From Acanthoscelides obtectus (taxonomy: Eukaryota > Arthropoda > Insecta > Coleoptera > Chrysomelidae), in contig CAVLJG010000004.1 of the NCBI GenBank assembly GCA_963669975.1, forward strand, positions 78,843,041-78,907,040: 64,000 nucleotides of DNA, in the 5' to 3' direction. Made by a program: the position numbers and the translations under genes. Of this stretch, positions 46,329 through 57,717 are shown piece after piece. Each line of letters begins with the position of its first letter. Position 1 is the first letter of the stretch. The notes beneath the pieces are model-generated. The model searched no databases, was not told the origin of the DNA, and saw only the letters and a list, made by a program, of their open reading frames with translations.

Positions 46329-46967
46329 TTGCCGAACTCTGATGATGCAGGTAATAGTCGCACAACCCCTAATAACGGAACTGATGTAATTCCCAACAAT
46401 AGCATCAATCCAAACAGTACAAGCACCAACCCGGATTCCAGACCTGGTTTTGCTGTCCTGCCCTATATCAAGGAACTGACCCCTAAGCTGATCAGATTGT
46501 GCAGTCCTTTGAACTTTCGAATTGCTTTCAAATCCGTCCTCACTATAAACTGCATTTTTTCAAAAATGAAAGACAAAGTCCCGCTGCTTGGCTTAACCAA
46601 CACAGTCTACTCCATCAATTGCAACAACTGCAACCAAATATACATATGTCAGACCTCCAGATCTCTTAAAGGAAGGATTACATCACACAAAAGTGATTCT
46701 AGGCTTCATCCTGAAAGATGCGCTCTAGCATCTCATGTTAACACAACAGGGCATTCTATGAATTACACAAGTATCAAAGTTCTTGATAAAGAAAAACACC
46801 TTTCCAAACGTTTATTCCTGGAAATGTCCCACATTTTCATGAATAACAACTGTATCAATAAAAAGACAGATGTTAAACAACTGAGTATCATTTACTCATA
46901 TTTGCTAAACTGCGAAAAATTGGAGAACTTACATATCTCCCCAAATTTTGACTCTTCACAACCATAA
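46329..46967 (+). CDS. GIY-YIG endonuclease domain of a Penelope-like element
   Basis: A 212-residue open frame, the C-terminal endonuclease part of a Penelope-like polyprotein. After a low-complexity Asn/Ser/Pro start come IAFKSVLTINCIFSKMKD (a linker typical of the family), then VYSINCNNCNQIYICQTSRS, LKGRITSHKSDSR and ALASHVNTTGHSMN. The GIY box is YSI, the YIG box is YIC (Gly to Cys), the catalytic Arg lies in LKGR, the CxxC is CNNC, and the H....H.....H pattern is of the Penelope type. Upstream RT palm and fingers are absent, so the start at 46329 is simply the first Met in the frame. It is open but truncated and probably not functional. Confidence 0.85.
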   Translation: MPNSDDAGNSRTTPNNGTDVIPNNSINPNSTSTNPDSRPGFAVLPYIKELTPKLIRLCSPLNFRIAFKSVLTINCIFSKMKDKVPLLGLTNTVYSINCNNCNQIYICQTSRSLKGRITSHKSDSRLHPERCALASHVNTTGHSMNYTSIKVLDKEKHLSKRLFLEMSHIFMNNNCINKKTDVKQLSIIYSYLLNCEKLENLHISPNFDSSQP

Positions 46968-47359
46968 ATGGAATCTGTTTCTTGGTCGATTCCACCAATA
47001 AACTTCATTCCACTCAAATTCTAATAATTCTCTTCTCACGATTTAATAATAATTGTTAATTTAATTTCCCATTAATTAAAATATAGTTAATTCAACTGCC
47101 TCTGGTCGGTTTAACAATTTCTTACATAACATTCTGAAAATCACATCATCTGAAGTGATTTAGCAACGTGGCACACGCCCACAATTCGTTCCATCTTTCT
47201 ACACAGACATTGACAACCTTCGGCCTTCTGTCAAAGGGTTCATCTCACTCATTATTCCATGACCATAATTTTGTATACCTATATGTAAACAACAATTAGC
47301 AACATCCTCACATACTACTGTAAGTTAAGTCAATTTAAATTCATTTTACACTATTGTTG

Positions 47360-47440
47360 CTACTCTTATCATTGTAATTGCAGCTCCCGATGATGATGGC
47401 GAAGTCCATTGAAAGCTAGAGAGAATTAAAAAAGTATAAA
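47360..47440 (+). ncRNA. Hammerhead-ribozyme-like motif in the Penelope-like 3' region
   Basis: Read at 4.2 and 4.6 kb (minus) the motif is CCTGATGATGATGGC, a short loop, CCATTGAAAGC. Here CTGATGA has become CCGATGA. ATGG/CCAT forms stem II with one extra U beside it. I could not assign stems I and III with confidence, so this is a candidate only. Confidence 0.3.
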
Positions 47441-47536
47441 GAGTCCTCTTTGCTTAAATTTTGTCGAAGTACCCAACAAAAGGCGGAAGCTTTAATTTTT
47501 CACCTAACTGGTCTAGACGACAATGACCACGTCTCA

Positions 47537-47539
47537 AGT

Positions 47540-47567
<28 letters not shown>
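47537..47567. repeat. (TA)n array
   Basis: A pure AT array between the Penelope-like end and the first family C MITE. Confidence 0.9.
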
Positions 47568-47570
<3 letters not shown>

Positions 47571-48155
47571 GGTGACTTCGAAGTTGAGTCATTTATTTTA
47601 ACAGTGAGTAGATCTGATCAAAAGAAATGTTTTTTTCCTTTACCATTTTTCTGGTAAAATTAAAGTAACAAAGTTATAGCCCTTTGGAAGTTTGAGTACC
47701 GCCCTGTCTCAATGTGCTCGTGTTTGGCGACAACGGATATAATCCGTCGTATCGGTTCATCGCATCGGAAACAAAAAAGCGAAAGAATTTGGAACGAATT
47801 ATTTCATTCATTTGTATACAGTAAGTGTCAGTGAATAGTTGTATCTGTTGCGTGGCTCAAACGAAAAAAAATGGCACATGTTTATGCGGATCGGTTTCCC
47901 AATCGAGTGCAACCAACCCCTCGTGCCTTTGTTAATGTAGTACAACGGGCTCGTGAATCAGGTGACTTAAGACCTCACAGGGGACCTCACGATCAAATAC
48001 AGGTCCGCACTGAAATACTTGTCGGGAGGATACTTTATAAAACAAGGTAAACATTTTTTTTTAATTTTTTTTTTATTTTTACATACATATTTTGGTTTAT
48101 ATTCCTTCTACAATCATTATCTGAAAATTAATGACTCAACTTCAAAGTCACCCTG
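47568..48155 (+). mobile_element. Mariner deletion derivative, family C copy 2
   Basis: Ends CAGGGTGACTTCGAAGTTGA (47568) and the inverse of CAGGGTGACTTTGAAGTTGA (48155), TA-flanked, 588 bp. It keeps MAHVYADRFPNRVQPTPRAF, that is, the transposase start with about 20 codons removed compared with copy 1. Confidence 0.88.
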
Positions 48156-48169
48156 TATATATATATATA

Positions 48170-48858
48170 CAGGGTGACTTCGAAGTTGAGTCATTTATTT
48201 TAACAGTGAGTAGATCTGATCAAAAGAAATGTTTTTTTCCTTTACCATTTTTCTGGTAAAATTAAAGTAACAAAGTTATAGCCCTTTGGAAGTTTGAGTA
48301 CCGCCCTGTCTATTATATGCTCGTGTTTGGCGACAACGGATATAATCCGCCTGACCGGTTCATCGCATCGGAAACAAAAAAGCGAAAGAATTTGAAACGT
48401 TTATCACGATGTTTTTCGTCAGTCGATAACGCGTTAGTGAATAGTAGTGTGTTGCGTGGCTCAAACGAAATCAAAAATGGCACATGTTTACGAAAATGCT
48501 GAACTTGTGGACATGATTCTTATTTACGGGGGGGCAGTCTTTACAAAATGCTCCCGGATGCATCACGGATTTATGGGAATCGGTTTCCCAATCGAGTGCA
48601 ACCAACCCCTCGTGCCTTTGTTAATGTAGTACAAAGGGCTCGTGAATCAGGTGACTTAAGACCTCACAGGTGAGGGCATGCTGCTCCAAGACCGCACGAT
48701 CAAATACAGGTCCGCACTGAAATACTTGTCGGGAGGATACTTTATTAAACAAGGTAACATTTTTTTTTTATTTGTTTTTTATTTTTACACACATATTTTG
48801 GTTTATCTTCCTTCTACAATCATTATCTGAAAATTAATGACTCAACTTCAAAGTCACC

Positions 48859-48861
<3 letters not shown>
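48170..48861 (+). mobile_element. Mariner deletion derivative, family C copy 3
   Basis: Same ends and orientation as copy 2, only 14 bp (TA repeats) away; 692 bp. It carries MAHVYENAELVDMILIYGGA at 48477 before the frame breaks at the site where copy 2 is deleted. Confidence 0.88.

Positions 48862-48900
<39 letters not shown>
48862..48900. repeat. (TA)n array
   Basis: TA repeats bridge family C copy 3 and the remaining 5' part of family B copy 2. Confidence 0.9.
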
Positions 48901-48902
<2 letters not shown>

Positions 48903-49144
48903 AAGGACCAAACGTGTGTATTATGATGATCGGTTATCCCAGTACCAGTAAAAATAACTTCATTGGTGGCCAACATATCAGCTGTAAAACGGGCATTTCG
49001 GACATTTTCTTGCGACAACCACTCACAAGCCGTTCGCGAATTTTGCCCTGCTTCTCCGTACGCTAAAACAATGTCCACTAACTCCTCATTAGTGTACACA
49101 TGTCCCACTTCTATTAATAAATAACTAAAAACATCAACTCGCAA
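48900..49144 (-). pseudogene. N-terminal part of family B mariner-type transposase
   Basis: The minus-strand frame reads GHVYTNEELVDIVLAYGEAG and QNSRTACEWLSQ, the first helix-turn-helix. It then jumps to ENVRNARFTADMLATNE and VIFTGTGITDHHNTHVWS, the block following the first catalytic Asp (compare FTRRGVVNFHNQHIWS in the 59.8-kb element). The SDES-like motif itself is altered. The frame is cut by the TA array, and the rest of the transposase is absent. Confidence 0.65.
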
Positions 49145-49490
49145 AATACTTTCTTATTTAACTTCACAAAAATCGACGGTTCTTCATTCAGATCACCCAC
49201 GATACAGATTAAACCTTATTTACATGTTCTTATCAGTACGAAAAAACAAAAAATTAGTGGTATTTAGTTTTCGTCAGCTGTTTGGTACAATATTTGCTAC
49301 AATCAATTATTAATGCGTGTTGTAATATCACGACGATGAACGGAAAATACAGATATTTATTATTGAAACTCAGGTTTATAACTTAATTTCTGTGGACTTT
49401 TATTAAATTTTTTTTTTGAGAAATCAACTTCTTCCGTAACAGTGCATATGTGGTTGAAATTTGTCGGGTAAGTTGTGATATTGAATCACT

Positions 49491-51414
49491 TATAGCTCAA
49501 CAGCAAATCATAAAAACGTTATTTTATGTTATATTTTTTTCCTTTTAGAAGCTCAATAGAACAATAATACATCTAGCTTAGAAAAACTGACTACTTTTGA
49601 CAATTTTTCAAGCGGAATGTCTCATATTTTATTAATATTCGGACACACATTTCCAAGAGAAGTAAAATAAATTTCTACGGTAACTAGGAGTTTGAAACGT
49701 CACAAAATGAAGTTCGAGCGCTTCGCTTTTTTTCGTTTTTTTGCACCTATCCGCTTGACCGATTTTCAAATTCTACAAAGCTGTTCCAATATTGGCATAT
49801 TTAGGAACCTGTTGTGAACATGTTATCAGAACCCGAAAGGCACTATCTAAGTTATAAAGGGGCAATGATAAGCGAACAAGTTGACAGACTGACCGACAGC
49901 CCCACAGCAGTGTCAGCATAACCAAGATTTCATGTTTTGAAACATCTACGATGACAGATACGGCACTGCCTTCAAAAGATGATTGAATGAAGAGTTTATC
50001 AATGGACCGGATTCGTAAAATAAAGAAATAAAATTTAGTAGCAACGAGATTGATGCTTTACGAGGGTATTTAGTTCGCACTTCTGGACGTTACTAGCCTC
50101 GGCCGCGTAGGTTAATCTTGTAGAAAGAGTAAGGGATACACAGATCGTTTAAAGAAATGCCGAGGTGTGCACGGTTCCGGACTTTGTCCCAATTGTTGAA
50201 AATTGAGGGTCACAAACTTGCGTTTTGAATTGAGGGTAAGTTTCGAATAATATTGATAAGCATGATATTCGATTTTTCTGCTACTTCACTGAAAAATCAT
50301 CATTGGCAAACTATTAAGATATATAGAAACCGTCAGACTTTTCACCCAACTGCGGCCATTCAACATTTTTCACATTTATGCTATGTTTACAGTGCTTAGC
50401 TCGCCACTATAGAGTATCCGCGGGAAATCCCGGGTCCGGAAGCCCCGAATTATCCAGAAAATTTATTCGGAATAGATAACAGGAATCGTAAAACATTGTT
50501 CTATTTATTTAACCAATTTATGGAGTAAGTATGGATAAACTCATTAATAGACATATATTTTCGGGTTATGTTTAAAGCTTTATTTCTCGTCCGCCTGTTG
50601 TTGCTTGTATTGAGGAAGGTGACTACTTATTAGTTTATTGAAGATTGATTTTATGTCTGTAATTGCCACGCATTCTAGAAGCTTGAGTATGGCTAAATGA
50701 GTGATATTTACATGACGTTGTACATTGTATCCAAGTCCTTTACCTGGCCGTACTTGAAAAATGCCACCGTGGTGGCCAAAATATCGTGCACAGAAGAGAA
50801 GTTAAAACATATGTGTGATTTGATTGGGCCAGACAATGGAGTTCTATGAACATGAAAACCATATGATAAGCTTCAGTAGTTGCCTCTGAGATAAATATTA
50901 CATATTACATAATGCCTATCAAATGACATGTTCGATGTTCATGATAACATAAGCAAGCACAAAGTAGCTTTACAACTCTCGGCTCCCATATCCATAAATT
51001 ATGCTTAAATAGGCCACGAAAGGATCAATTTAAAAGTCATATATACATGTATGTGAAAATGTTCATGTAAGAGCTTTACGAGTAGACGTATGGACACATG
51101 TTAGTCTCCACTCTCTATACGAACTCTTCAGTTTTATTCAACAGTTCATATTACTGATTCAATTCCATTTCCGAGTTAAGTCATATTTCAACATACATGA
51201 TAGAGAGAAGTGCCGCTATTCAAAACAAAATTAAAGTTGAGCCGCTTGAGCTAGATTGCGGTGATCGGTATGAGAATTCAATTATAAGTGAAGCGTGAGT
51301 ACGCCGCACGAGGTCGAGGCGTCGGCTGCACTCTGCTTCAATTTGACCTCAATATTCAACGTAATTAATGCGTGGATGAAAACGTCTCTACCTCTAATCA
51401 TCGATCGCACGGAT
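49491..51414. other. No recognised gene
   Basis: Unassigned sequence. CGCACTTCTGGACGTTACTAGC onward (trimmed here) and the CCGCACGAGGTCGAGGCG segment near 51300 are GC-richer than the surroundings but match nothing I know. Confidence 0.25.
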
Positions 51415-52181
51415 ATAGTATCACTTGAGGTGCAAATTCCATCTACCAGTTATACACGATAAAAGGCGTGCCAGTAAGAGCAGGGAATATAAATGGACTC
51501 GTTCACAAAAATTCATTCTTGCAAATTATAGACCAGACAGGTAAAAGAAAAAGACTTCTGATTTAGGACAGCTGCGAAGATAGTAAACCAATGGTCCTTC
51601 AAAATACTATAGGTCCATAGTGATAAAATACCGCGTGTCAACGAAATCGTTTTACAAGTCACTATTCAACTGCTGTTTAGAGAAGAACCTTGAAATTTTG
51701 TGTGAAGATGACTCATAAAAACTCAGCGTATCGATTAAAAACAACTGAATATCGCTTTCCGTTTGACCGGAAGTGACTATGAAACAAGAATTTCAAATAG
51801 GACTTGGTACGTCTTTTTCCTTCCTTCCTTTTCTACGATGTATCACAAGTTATCATTCTTTTTCAAATTGGCGGGATAAATGGCATTTATGTCAAATTCA
51901 ATATGGCGGCGTTTTGACAATATCTATGGATTTTTTCCCAAGCAACCCACTAATTTAAGAGGCAAAGTGGACTCTCTTGCCGCTTCTACAATGAGTTGGC
52001 AAAACAACAAAAATGTCATAAATTTGTGACCATTTTTGCATTTACTTAAAATGTCAAAATGTATACAATACAATACTTTATTGGTGTTAGTGGACATACT
52101 GTACTTCCACACGTCAGTCTGTAACAAAATGTTTACAGTTTACATAGATAATAATCTTTTAATCCACTTTGCAGATGACAA

Positions 52182-52221
<40 letters not shown>

Positions 52222-53200
52222 TAAGTGACATATAAATCCGAACACCCAGTTTAAATGGTTTTATTTTAATAACAGTTGGTGAATGTATTTATCTTACTGT
52301 AAATAACAAGTGAAAAAATGTTCAGCCTTATCAGTTGGACATTCCGGTTTTTATACTGCTTTTTTTTAATAAAAATTTACGCTCTAAAAATGAATATTTC
52401 AGCCGCAGTAAAGACTCAACGTTGGCGGATTTTGGTTCTTGACAACCTTTATGATCGGTTACGATGCCTAGAGTACGGAGACCTGTACGATTTCGTCAAC
52501 TTAGTGAAATTGATAGGGGCCGTATAGTGGGACTTCGGGAAGCTGGACTTTCTTTTCGGGCAATTGCAGTTAAAGTGCAAAGAAGTGTAGACACTATGGT
52601 TAGGTGTTGTCAGGCATGGCTTCGAGAAGGCCGTACACAAAGAGCAAGGGGCACTGGACGCCGCCGTAGAACAACAGACGGTGAAGATCGCCGCCTAAGA
52701 TTATTGGCCTTAAGGGACCGTTTCTCCACTACCAGGTCCTTTGCAAATGAATGGTATGCAGAACACGGAAGACCTATTGGCATGCGAAGTGTTTACCGAC
52801 GAATGAGAAGTTTTGGCTTGTTTTCATACCGGCCACACTGAGTCCTCCCTTTAACTCGAGAACACCGACGTAATCGCCTTGAGTGGTGCAGACAACGGTC
52901 ACTCTGGGATCAGGAATGGAAGAGTATTGTCTTCAGTGACGAGTCTCGATTTTGTTTAGGCATGCACGATGGTCGTGCCAGCGTTAGAAGACGACGTGGT
53001 GAAAGGAGGAATCCACAGTTTTTTGTTGAAAGACATGTTCATCACACTGTTGGAGTTATGGTTTGGGGTGCTATAGCTTATGGTTCCAGGTCACCTTTAA
53101 TCTTCATCAGAGGTAACATGAACGCGCAGCGTTATATCCACGAAGCTCTAGAACCCCATCTTTTACCCTATCTTGACACTCTGGCAGATCCAACTTTCCA
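51415..53200. repeat. Left copy of a 1786-bp near-identical duplication beside the gap
   Basis: Identical, base for base as far as I can check, to 53701-55486 (offset 2286), apart from one difference near the end (AACTTTCCA versus AGCTTTCCA). It stops exactly at the N run, and its partner starts exactly after it. This is the pattern of two overlapping contigs left unmerged across a scaffold gap. Confidence 0.9.
52221..53200 (+). mobile_element. Tc1-type family D copy 2, cut by gap (probable duplicate of copy 3)
   Basis: Begins CTAAGTGACATATAAATCCG directly after a (TA)n array and carries the transposase start (52464), the same internal TGA, and the catalytic part up to DTLADPTFQ... where the N run begins. 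Being part of the duplicated 1786 bp, it is probably the same physical element as 54507-55943. Confidence 0.85.
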
Positions 53201-53700
53201 NNNNNNNNNNNNNNNNNNNNNNNNNNNNNNNNNNNNNNNNNNNNNNNNNNNNNNNNNNNNNNNNNNNNNNNNNNNNNNNNNNNNNNNNNNNNNNNNNNNN
53301 NNNNNNNNNNNNNNNNNNNNNNNNNNNNNNNNNNNNNNNNNNNNNNNNNNNNNNNNNNNNNNNNNNNNNNNNNNNNNNNNNNNNNNNNNNNNNNNNNNNN
53401 NNNNNNNNNNNNNNNNNNNNNNNNNNNNNNNNNNNNNNNNNNNNNNNNNNNNNNNNNNNNNNNNNNNNNNNNNNNNNNNNNNNNNNNNNNNNNNNNNNNN
53501 NNNNNNNNNNNNNNNNNNNNNNNNNNNNNNNNNNNNNNNNNNNNNNNNNNNNNNNNNNNNNNNNNNNNNNNNNNNNNNNNNNNNNNNNNNNNNNNNNNNN
53601 NNNNNNNNNNNNNNNNNNNNNNNNNNNNNNNNNNNNNNNNNNNNNNNNNNNNNNNNNNNNNNNNNNNNNNNNNNNNNNNNNNNNNNNNNNNNNNNNNNNN
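53201..53700. other. Assembly gap, 500 N
   Basis: Exactly 500 undetermined bases, a conventional scaffolding placeholder. Apparent frames across it are meaningless. Confidence 0.99.
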
Positions 53701-54467
53701 ATAGTATCACTTGAGGTGCAAATTCCATCTACCAGTTATACACGATAAAAGGCGTGCCAGTAAGAGCAGGGAATATAAATGGACTCGTTCACAAAAATTC
53801 ATTCTTGCAAATTATAGACCAGACAGGTAAAAGAAAAAGACTTCTGATTTAGGACAGCTGCGAAGATAGTAAACCAATGGTCCTTCAAAATACTATAGGT
53901 CCATAGTGATAAAATACCGCGTGTCAACGAAATCGTTTTACAAGTCACTATTCAACTGCTGTTTAGAGAAGAACCTTGAAATTTTGTGTGAAGATGACTC
54001 ATAAAAACTCAGCGTATCGATTAAAAACAACTGAATATCGCTTTCCGTTTGACCGGAAGTGACTATGAAACAAGAATTTCAAATAGGACTTGGTACGTCT
54101 TTTTCCTTCCTTCCTTTTCTACGATGTATCACAAGTTATCATTCTTTTTCAAATTGGCGGGATAAATGGCATTTATGTCAAATTCAATATGGCGGCGTTT
54201 TGACAATATCTATGGATTTTTTCCCAAGCAACCCACTAATTTAAGAGGCAAAGTGGACTCTCTTGCCGCTTCTACAATGAGTTGGCAAAACAACAAAAAT
54301 GTCATAAATTTGTGACCATTTTTGCATTTACTTAAAATGTCAAAATGTATACAATACAATACTTTATTGGTGTTAGTGGACATACTGTACTTCCACACGT
54401 CAGTCTGTAACAAAATGTTTACAGTTTACATAGATAATAATCTTTTAATCCACTTTGCAGATGACAA

Positions 54468-54507
<40 letters not shown>

Positions 54508-55486
54508 TAAGTGACATATAAATCCGAACACCCAGTTTAAATGGTTTTATTTTAATAACAGTTGGTGAATGTATTTATCTTACTGTAAATAACAAGTGAA
54601 AAAATGTTCAGCCTTATCAGTTGGACATTCCGGTTTTTATACTGCTTTTTTTTAATAAAAATTTACGCTCTAAAAATGAATATTTCAGCCGCAGTAAAGA
54701 CTCAACGTTGGCGGATTTTGGTTCTTGACAACCTTTATGATCGGTTACGATGCCTAGAGTACGGAGACCTGTACGATTTCGTCAACTTAGTGAAATTGAT
54801 AGGGGCCGTATAGTGGGACTTCGGGAAGCTGGACTTTCTTTTCGGGCAATTGCAGTTAAAGTGCAAAGAAGTGTAGACACTATGGTTAGGTGTTGTCAGG
54901 CATGGCTTCGAGAAGGCCGTACACAAAGAGCAAGGGGCACTGGACGCCGCCGTAGAACAACAGACGGTGAAGATCGCCGCCTAAGATTATTGGCCTTAAG
55001 GGACCGTTTCTCCACTACCAGGTCCTTTGCAAATGAATGGTATGCAGAACACGGAAGACCTATTGGCATGCGAAGTGTTTACCGACGAATGAGAAGTTTT
55101 GGCTTGTTTTCATACCGGCCACACTGAGTCCTCCCTTTAACTCGAGAACACCGACGTAATCGCCTTGAGTGGTGCAGACAACGGTCACTCTGGGATCAGG
55201 AATGGAAGAGTATTGTCTTCAGTGACGAGTCTCGATTTTGTTTAGGCATGCACGATGGTCGTGCCAGCGTTAGAAGACGACGTGGTGAAAGGAGGAATCC
55301 ACAGTTTTTTGTTGAAAGACATGTTCATCACACTGTTGGAGTTATGGTTTGGGGTGCTATAGCTTATGGTTCCAGGTCACCTTTAATCTTCATCAGAGGT
55401 AACATGAACGCGCAGCGTTATATCCACGAAGCTCTAGAACCCCATCTTTTACCCTATCTTGACACTCTGGCAGATCCAGCTTTCCA
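53701..55486. repeat. Right copy of the duplication beside the gap
   Basis: See 51415-53200. The pair differs at one position that I noticed, and even the TA microsatellite before the Tc1 element has the same length in both. Confidence 0.9.
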
Positions 55487-55943
55487 ACAAGATAATGCCC
55501 CACCACATGTTGCAAGAGTCACAATAGACTTCTTTCAACATAATGATGTCACATTGTTGCCATGGCCACCAAGATCTCCCGACTTATCCCCAATTGAGCA
55601 CGTGTGGGATATGATGGGTAGGAGATTGCTCAATTTGCAATGTCCTCCTCAGACTCTAGAAGCACTTCGAGAGGAGTTGGTGGTTGCCTGGAATGAGATA
55701 CCACAGGAGGACATTGATCACCTGATCAGAAGCATGCCTAGGCGCGTTGGAGAATGCTTGGCACATCAGGGTGCATCCACACATTATTAAAGGTCAAAGG
55801 GCTTTAAAGCAGTGCAATCATTTTGAAATTTTTATCATTTACTTATTATGCTTCAATAAGTACTTATACAAAATTTTATTAAAATAAAATAATATATATA
55901 ATAATAAAATTAAACTGGGTGTTCGGATTTATATGTCACTTAG
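54507..55943 (+). mobile_element. Tc1-type (DD34E) element, family D copy 3
   Basis: Ends CTAAGTGACATATAAATCCG (54507) and its inverse at 55943, with TA on both sides. It sits in a (TA)n array. 1437 bp, 25 bp longer than copy 1 because of an AT-rich expansion before the right arm. It contains one nearly intact transposase gene. Confidence 0.95.
54750..55790 (+). pseudogene. Tc1 transposase (DD34E), a single internal stop
   Basis: The ATG at 54750 opens MPRVRRPVRFRQLSEIDRGR and a 346-codon frame of normal Tc1 length. It has two N-terminal HTH units (LSFRAIAVKVQRSVDTMVRC; RPIGMRSVYRRMRSFGLF) separated by the basic linker GRRRRTT, then IVFSDESRF, FQQDNAPPHVA and WPPRSPDLSPIEHVWDMMGR with 34 residues between the last two acids. 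One TGA (55125-55127) replaces the Trp codon seen as TGG in copy 1 (RPHW). Otherwise the frame is open to the stop at 55788-55790. The contig-overlap copy at 52464 has the same TGA, so it is not a sequencing error of one read set only. This is the best-preserved transposase in the window. Confidence 0.92.
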
Positions 55944-56334
55944 TATATATAATAATATCTAAAAAGGTACAGTGAAATAATACAAATAATTTAAAAAGCA
56001 ATAACAGATACAGCACGTACCAAAATAAAAAGCATTTTCAGCAGGGAAACTTCTTATTGTCTGTTTAAAGGCATGTATTTAAATTTTTCTCAGAATTTTG
56101 AACAGGAAACGGAGCTTTCTAAATGCTTACAATAAAGAGCATCTTATTTCCGAAAGAAAAATGCTCAATACTATTGAGTCAACAGTATGCTTCTTTTGTA
56201 TTTTTTTTATTTCTAACGATAACAAGAACAATAACGGAAATTAGCATAGTAAAAAATAAGTAACAAAAGCAACTAAATAACAAATAACTGAGCAGATGAA
56301 TTACTGATTAAAAAATAGGAAAAATTATTTAGTC
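55944..56334. other. AT-rich sequence, no feature
   Basis: Non-coding, A-rich. No inverted repeat was matched. Confidence 0.35.
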
Positions 56335-57040
56335 GAGTGTTCTATGCGTCGGTCGCCGAGTTGTTGACATAACCTGACTCTCTTGATGTTTTCTATAAGC
56401 AATTTTCGAAAATGTTCTTGAGATATGTTTTCAGCGGCTGTTCTAATTCTATTTTCCAGTACTTCTAGAGACGGTGGAGGAGTGGCATAAAGTTTTTCTT
56501 TTAAATAGGCCTAAATTGAAAAATCCAGAGGGGTCAAATCTGACTACCTTGCAGGGCAACGGATTTTTCGGTTTTATTCCTTGCCAATTTCCAGCGAATC
56601 GCTCATTTAAGTAATTAGTTACAACCTCAGAGTTGTGCATAGGGGCGCCATCCTGCTGGTATAATAAATGTTCGTTGTAGTGCAGATTTTCTATAAAATG
56701 TTCTATTTGGTTTTGTAAAAATTCAAGTAATAAAAAATATAGGACTAATGATATTGATCCCTGCCACACCTAACCAAACATTTACCCCAAAGCGTTCCTG
56801 GAAGGTACCTTCTGTCACTAGCCTTTGGTTCTCCTTAGCCCAATACCGAGTATTGTTTCGATTAAAAATCCCTAGATAAGTAAACCTGTATTCATTCGAA
56901 AAAATAATATGGTGATGGAAGGCAGTATTTGTGTTCAGATTATTCAAAAACCAGTTGCAATAAATATTTAAGCCGTCTTGGAAAATCATTTTCAAACTGA
57001 TGGTGATGAATGTGGTACTTGAAAGATTTACAGCCACTAT
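56335..57040 (-). pseudogene. DD41D-type mariner transposase, catalytic half
   Basis: Minus-strand frames: IIFSNEYRFTYLGIFNRNNT (first motif, SDE changed to SNE), RYWAKENQRLV, FGVNVWLGVAGINIISPIFF, then YQQDGAPMHNSEVVTNYLNE (second Asp) and, after a frameshift near 56545, SDLTPLDFSI*AYLKEKLYA (third Asp, with one stop), ending with ENRIRTAAENIS. It belongs to the same broad group as the transposases at 1.2 and 59.3 kb but is a distinct, more decayed lineage. The DNA-binding N-terminus is missing and no terminal repeats were found. Confidence 0.78.
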
Positions 57041-57717
57041 ATAAGAATGTTGGAATGGAAATAGGAAAATAGAAATTGTGAATTGTACTTGTAAAAGACC
57101 ACAGATGTGATCGAAACGTCAAACAATAAACTGAAACCTGAACATTACTTGTGACTTTGATTTAAGCAGACAATGGAGTTCTCTGCCAGGCAACTCAATT
57201 CAAATATCAATTATTTATGCCAGTTGCCAAATCACATTAGAACCGAATTGAATATGATGCAATTAGAATTTATCAGTCGATTTCAATATGCCGATGCCAG
57301 TTTGGCATTCCGTTAGCTACAATTAGAAACTCAAACGCAATTATCAGCAGAAATACAGTAATTAATGTAATTATAGACCGAACTAAATGTCAACAATTTC
57401 TGTAGGAGCACGTTTGGTTCCGAAGTAAACGTTAACTCGTGCTATTGCTGTATTCGATTGACTGTCATTAGCTATAAACTGAAAGCTGAGCTTGAATACA
57501 CATGATTATTTCAGATGGCTTTTAGAGGTAGCCAACAAGACGTTTGTTCCATCCTGGTAACAATCTAGAAGGATAGGGTTTTTCAAAGTTGTTTTTTCAT
57601 GACTAATGTACAGTTCAGGTATGTCCATTTTTGTATGATGTATGTTAAATATCTGTTCGATTTGCAAGCCTCCTATTCATCTTAGTTCAAAATAAGCCAA
57701 GACGCCTATACCTAATC
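57041..57717. other. Unassigned; short Penelope-like end motif
   Basis: CACAGATGTGATCGAAACGT at 57100 resembles the degenerate hammerhead-type motif (CTGAAGATGTGATCGAAACG) at ends of Penelope-like elements. No other part of such an element is seen. Confidence 0.3.

Larger units (their letters stand above)
46262..47512 (+). mobile_element. Penelope-like retroelement, 5'-truncated, inverted caps
   Basis: A roughly 50-bp block, GTGAAAAATTAAAGCTTCCG through CTTCGACAAAATTTAAG, at the left border (46262-46312) is repeated inverted at the right border (47456-47510). Between them are a GIY-YIG endonuclease frame and a long 3' region that also occurs at 4.1-4.9 kb. No reverse transcriptase precedes the endonuclease. 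An inverted truncated fragment at the 5' side is common in Penelope-like insertions. Confidence 0.8.
46118..49490 (-). mobile_element. Mariner-type family B copy 2, opened by nested insertions
   Basis: The right end lies at 46118 (CAAGGTGCTGCAACTTATCC, then CCTACAGTAATCGAGATAAT, matching the inverse of the 43.4-kb end). The left end, reversed, lies at about 49490 (AAGTGATTCA, then ACAACTTACCCGACAAATTT). TA flanks both. The body contains a Penelope-like copy (46262-47512) and two family C MITEs (47568-48155, 48170-48861). Only about 110 bp of the 3' part and 590 bp of the 5' part of the host element remain. Confidence 0.78.

Noticed and set aside
52962..53748. Open frames of 180-250 codons across the gap
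   Set aside because: They consist largely of undetermined bases. Only the Tc1 transposase up to 53200 is real sequence.
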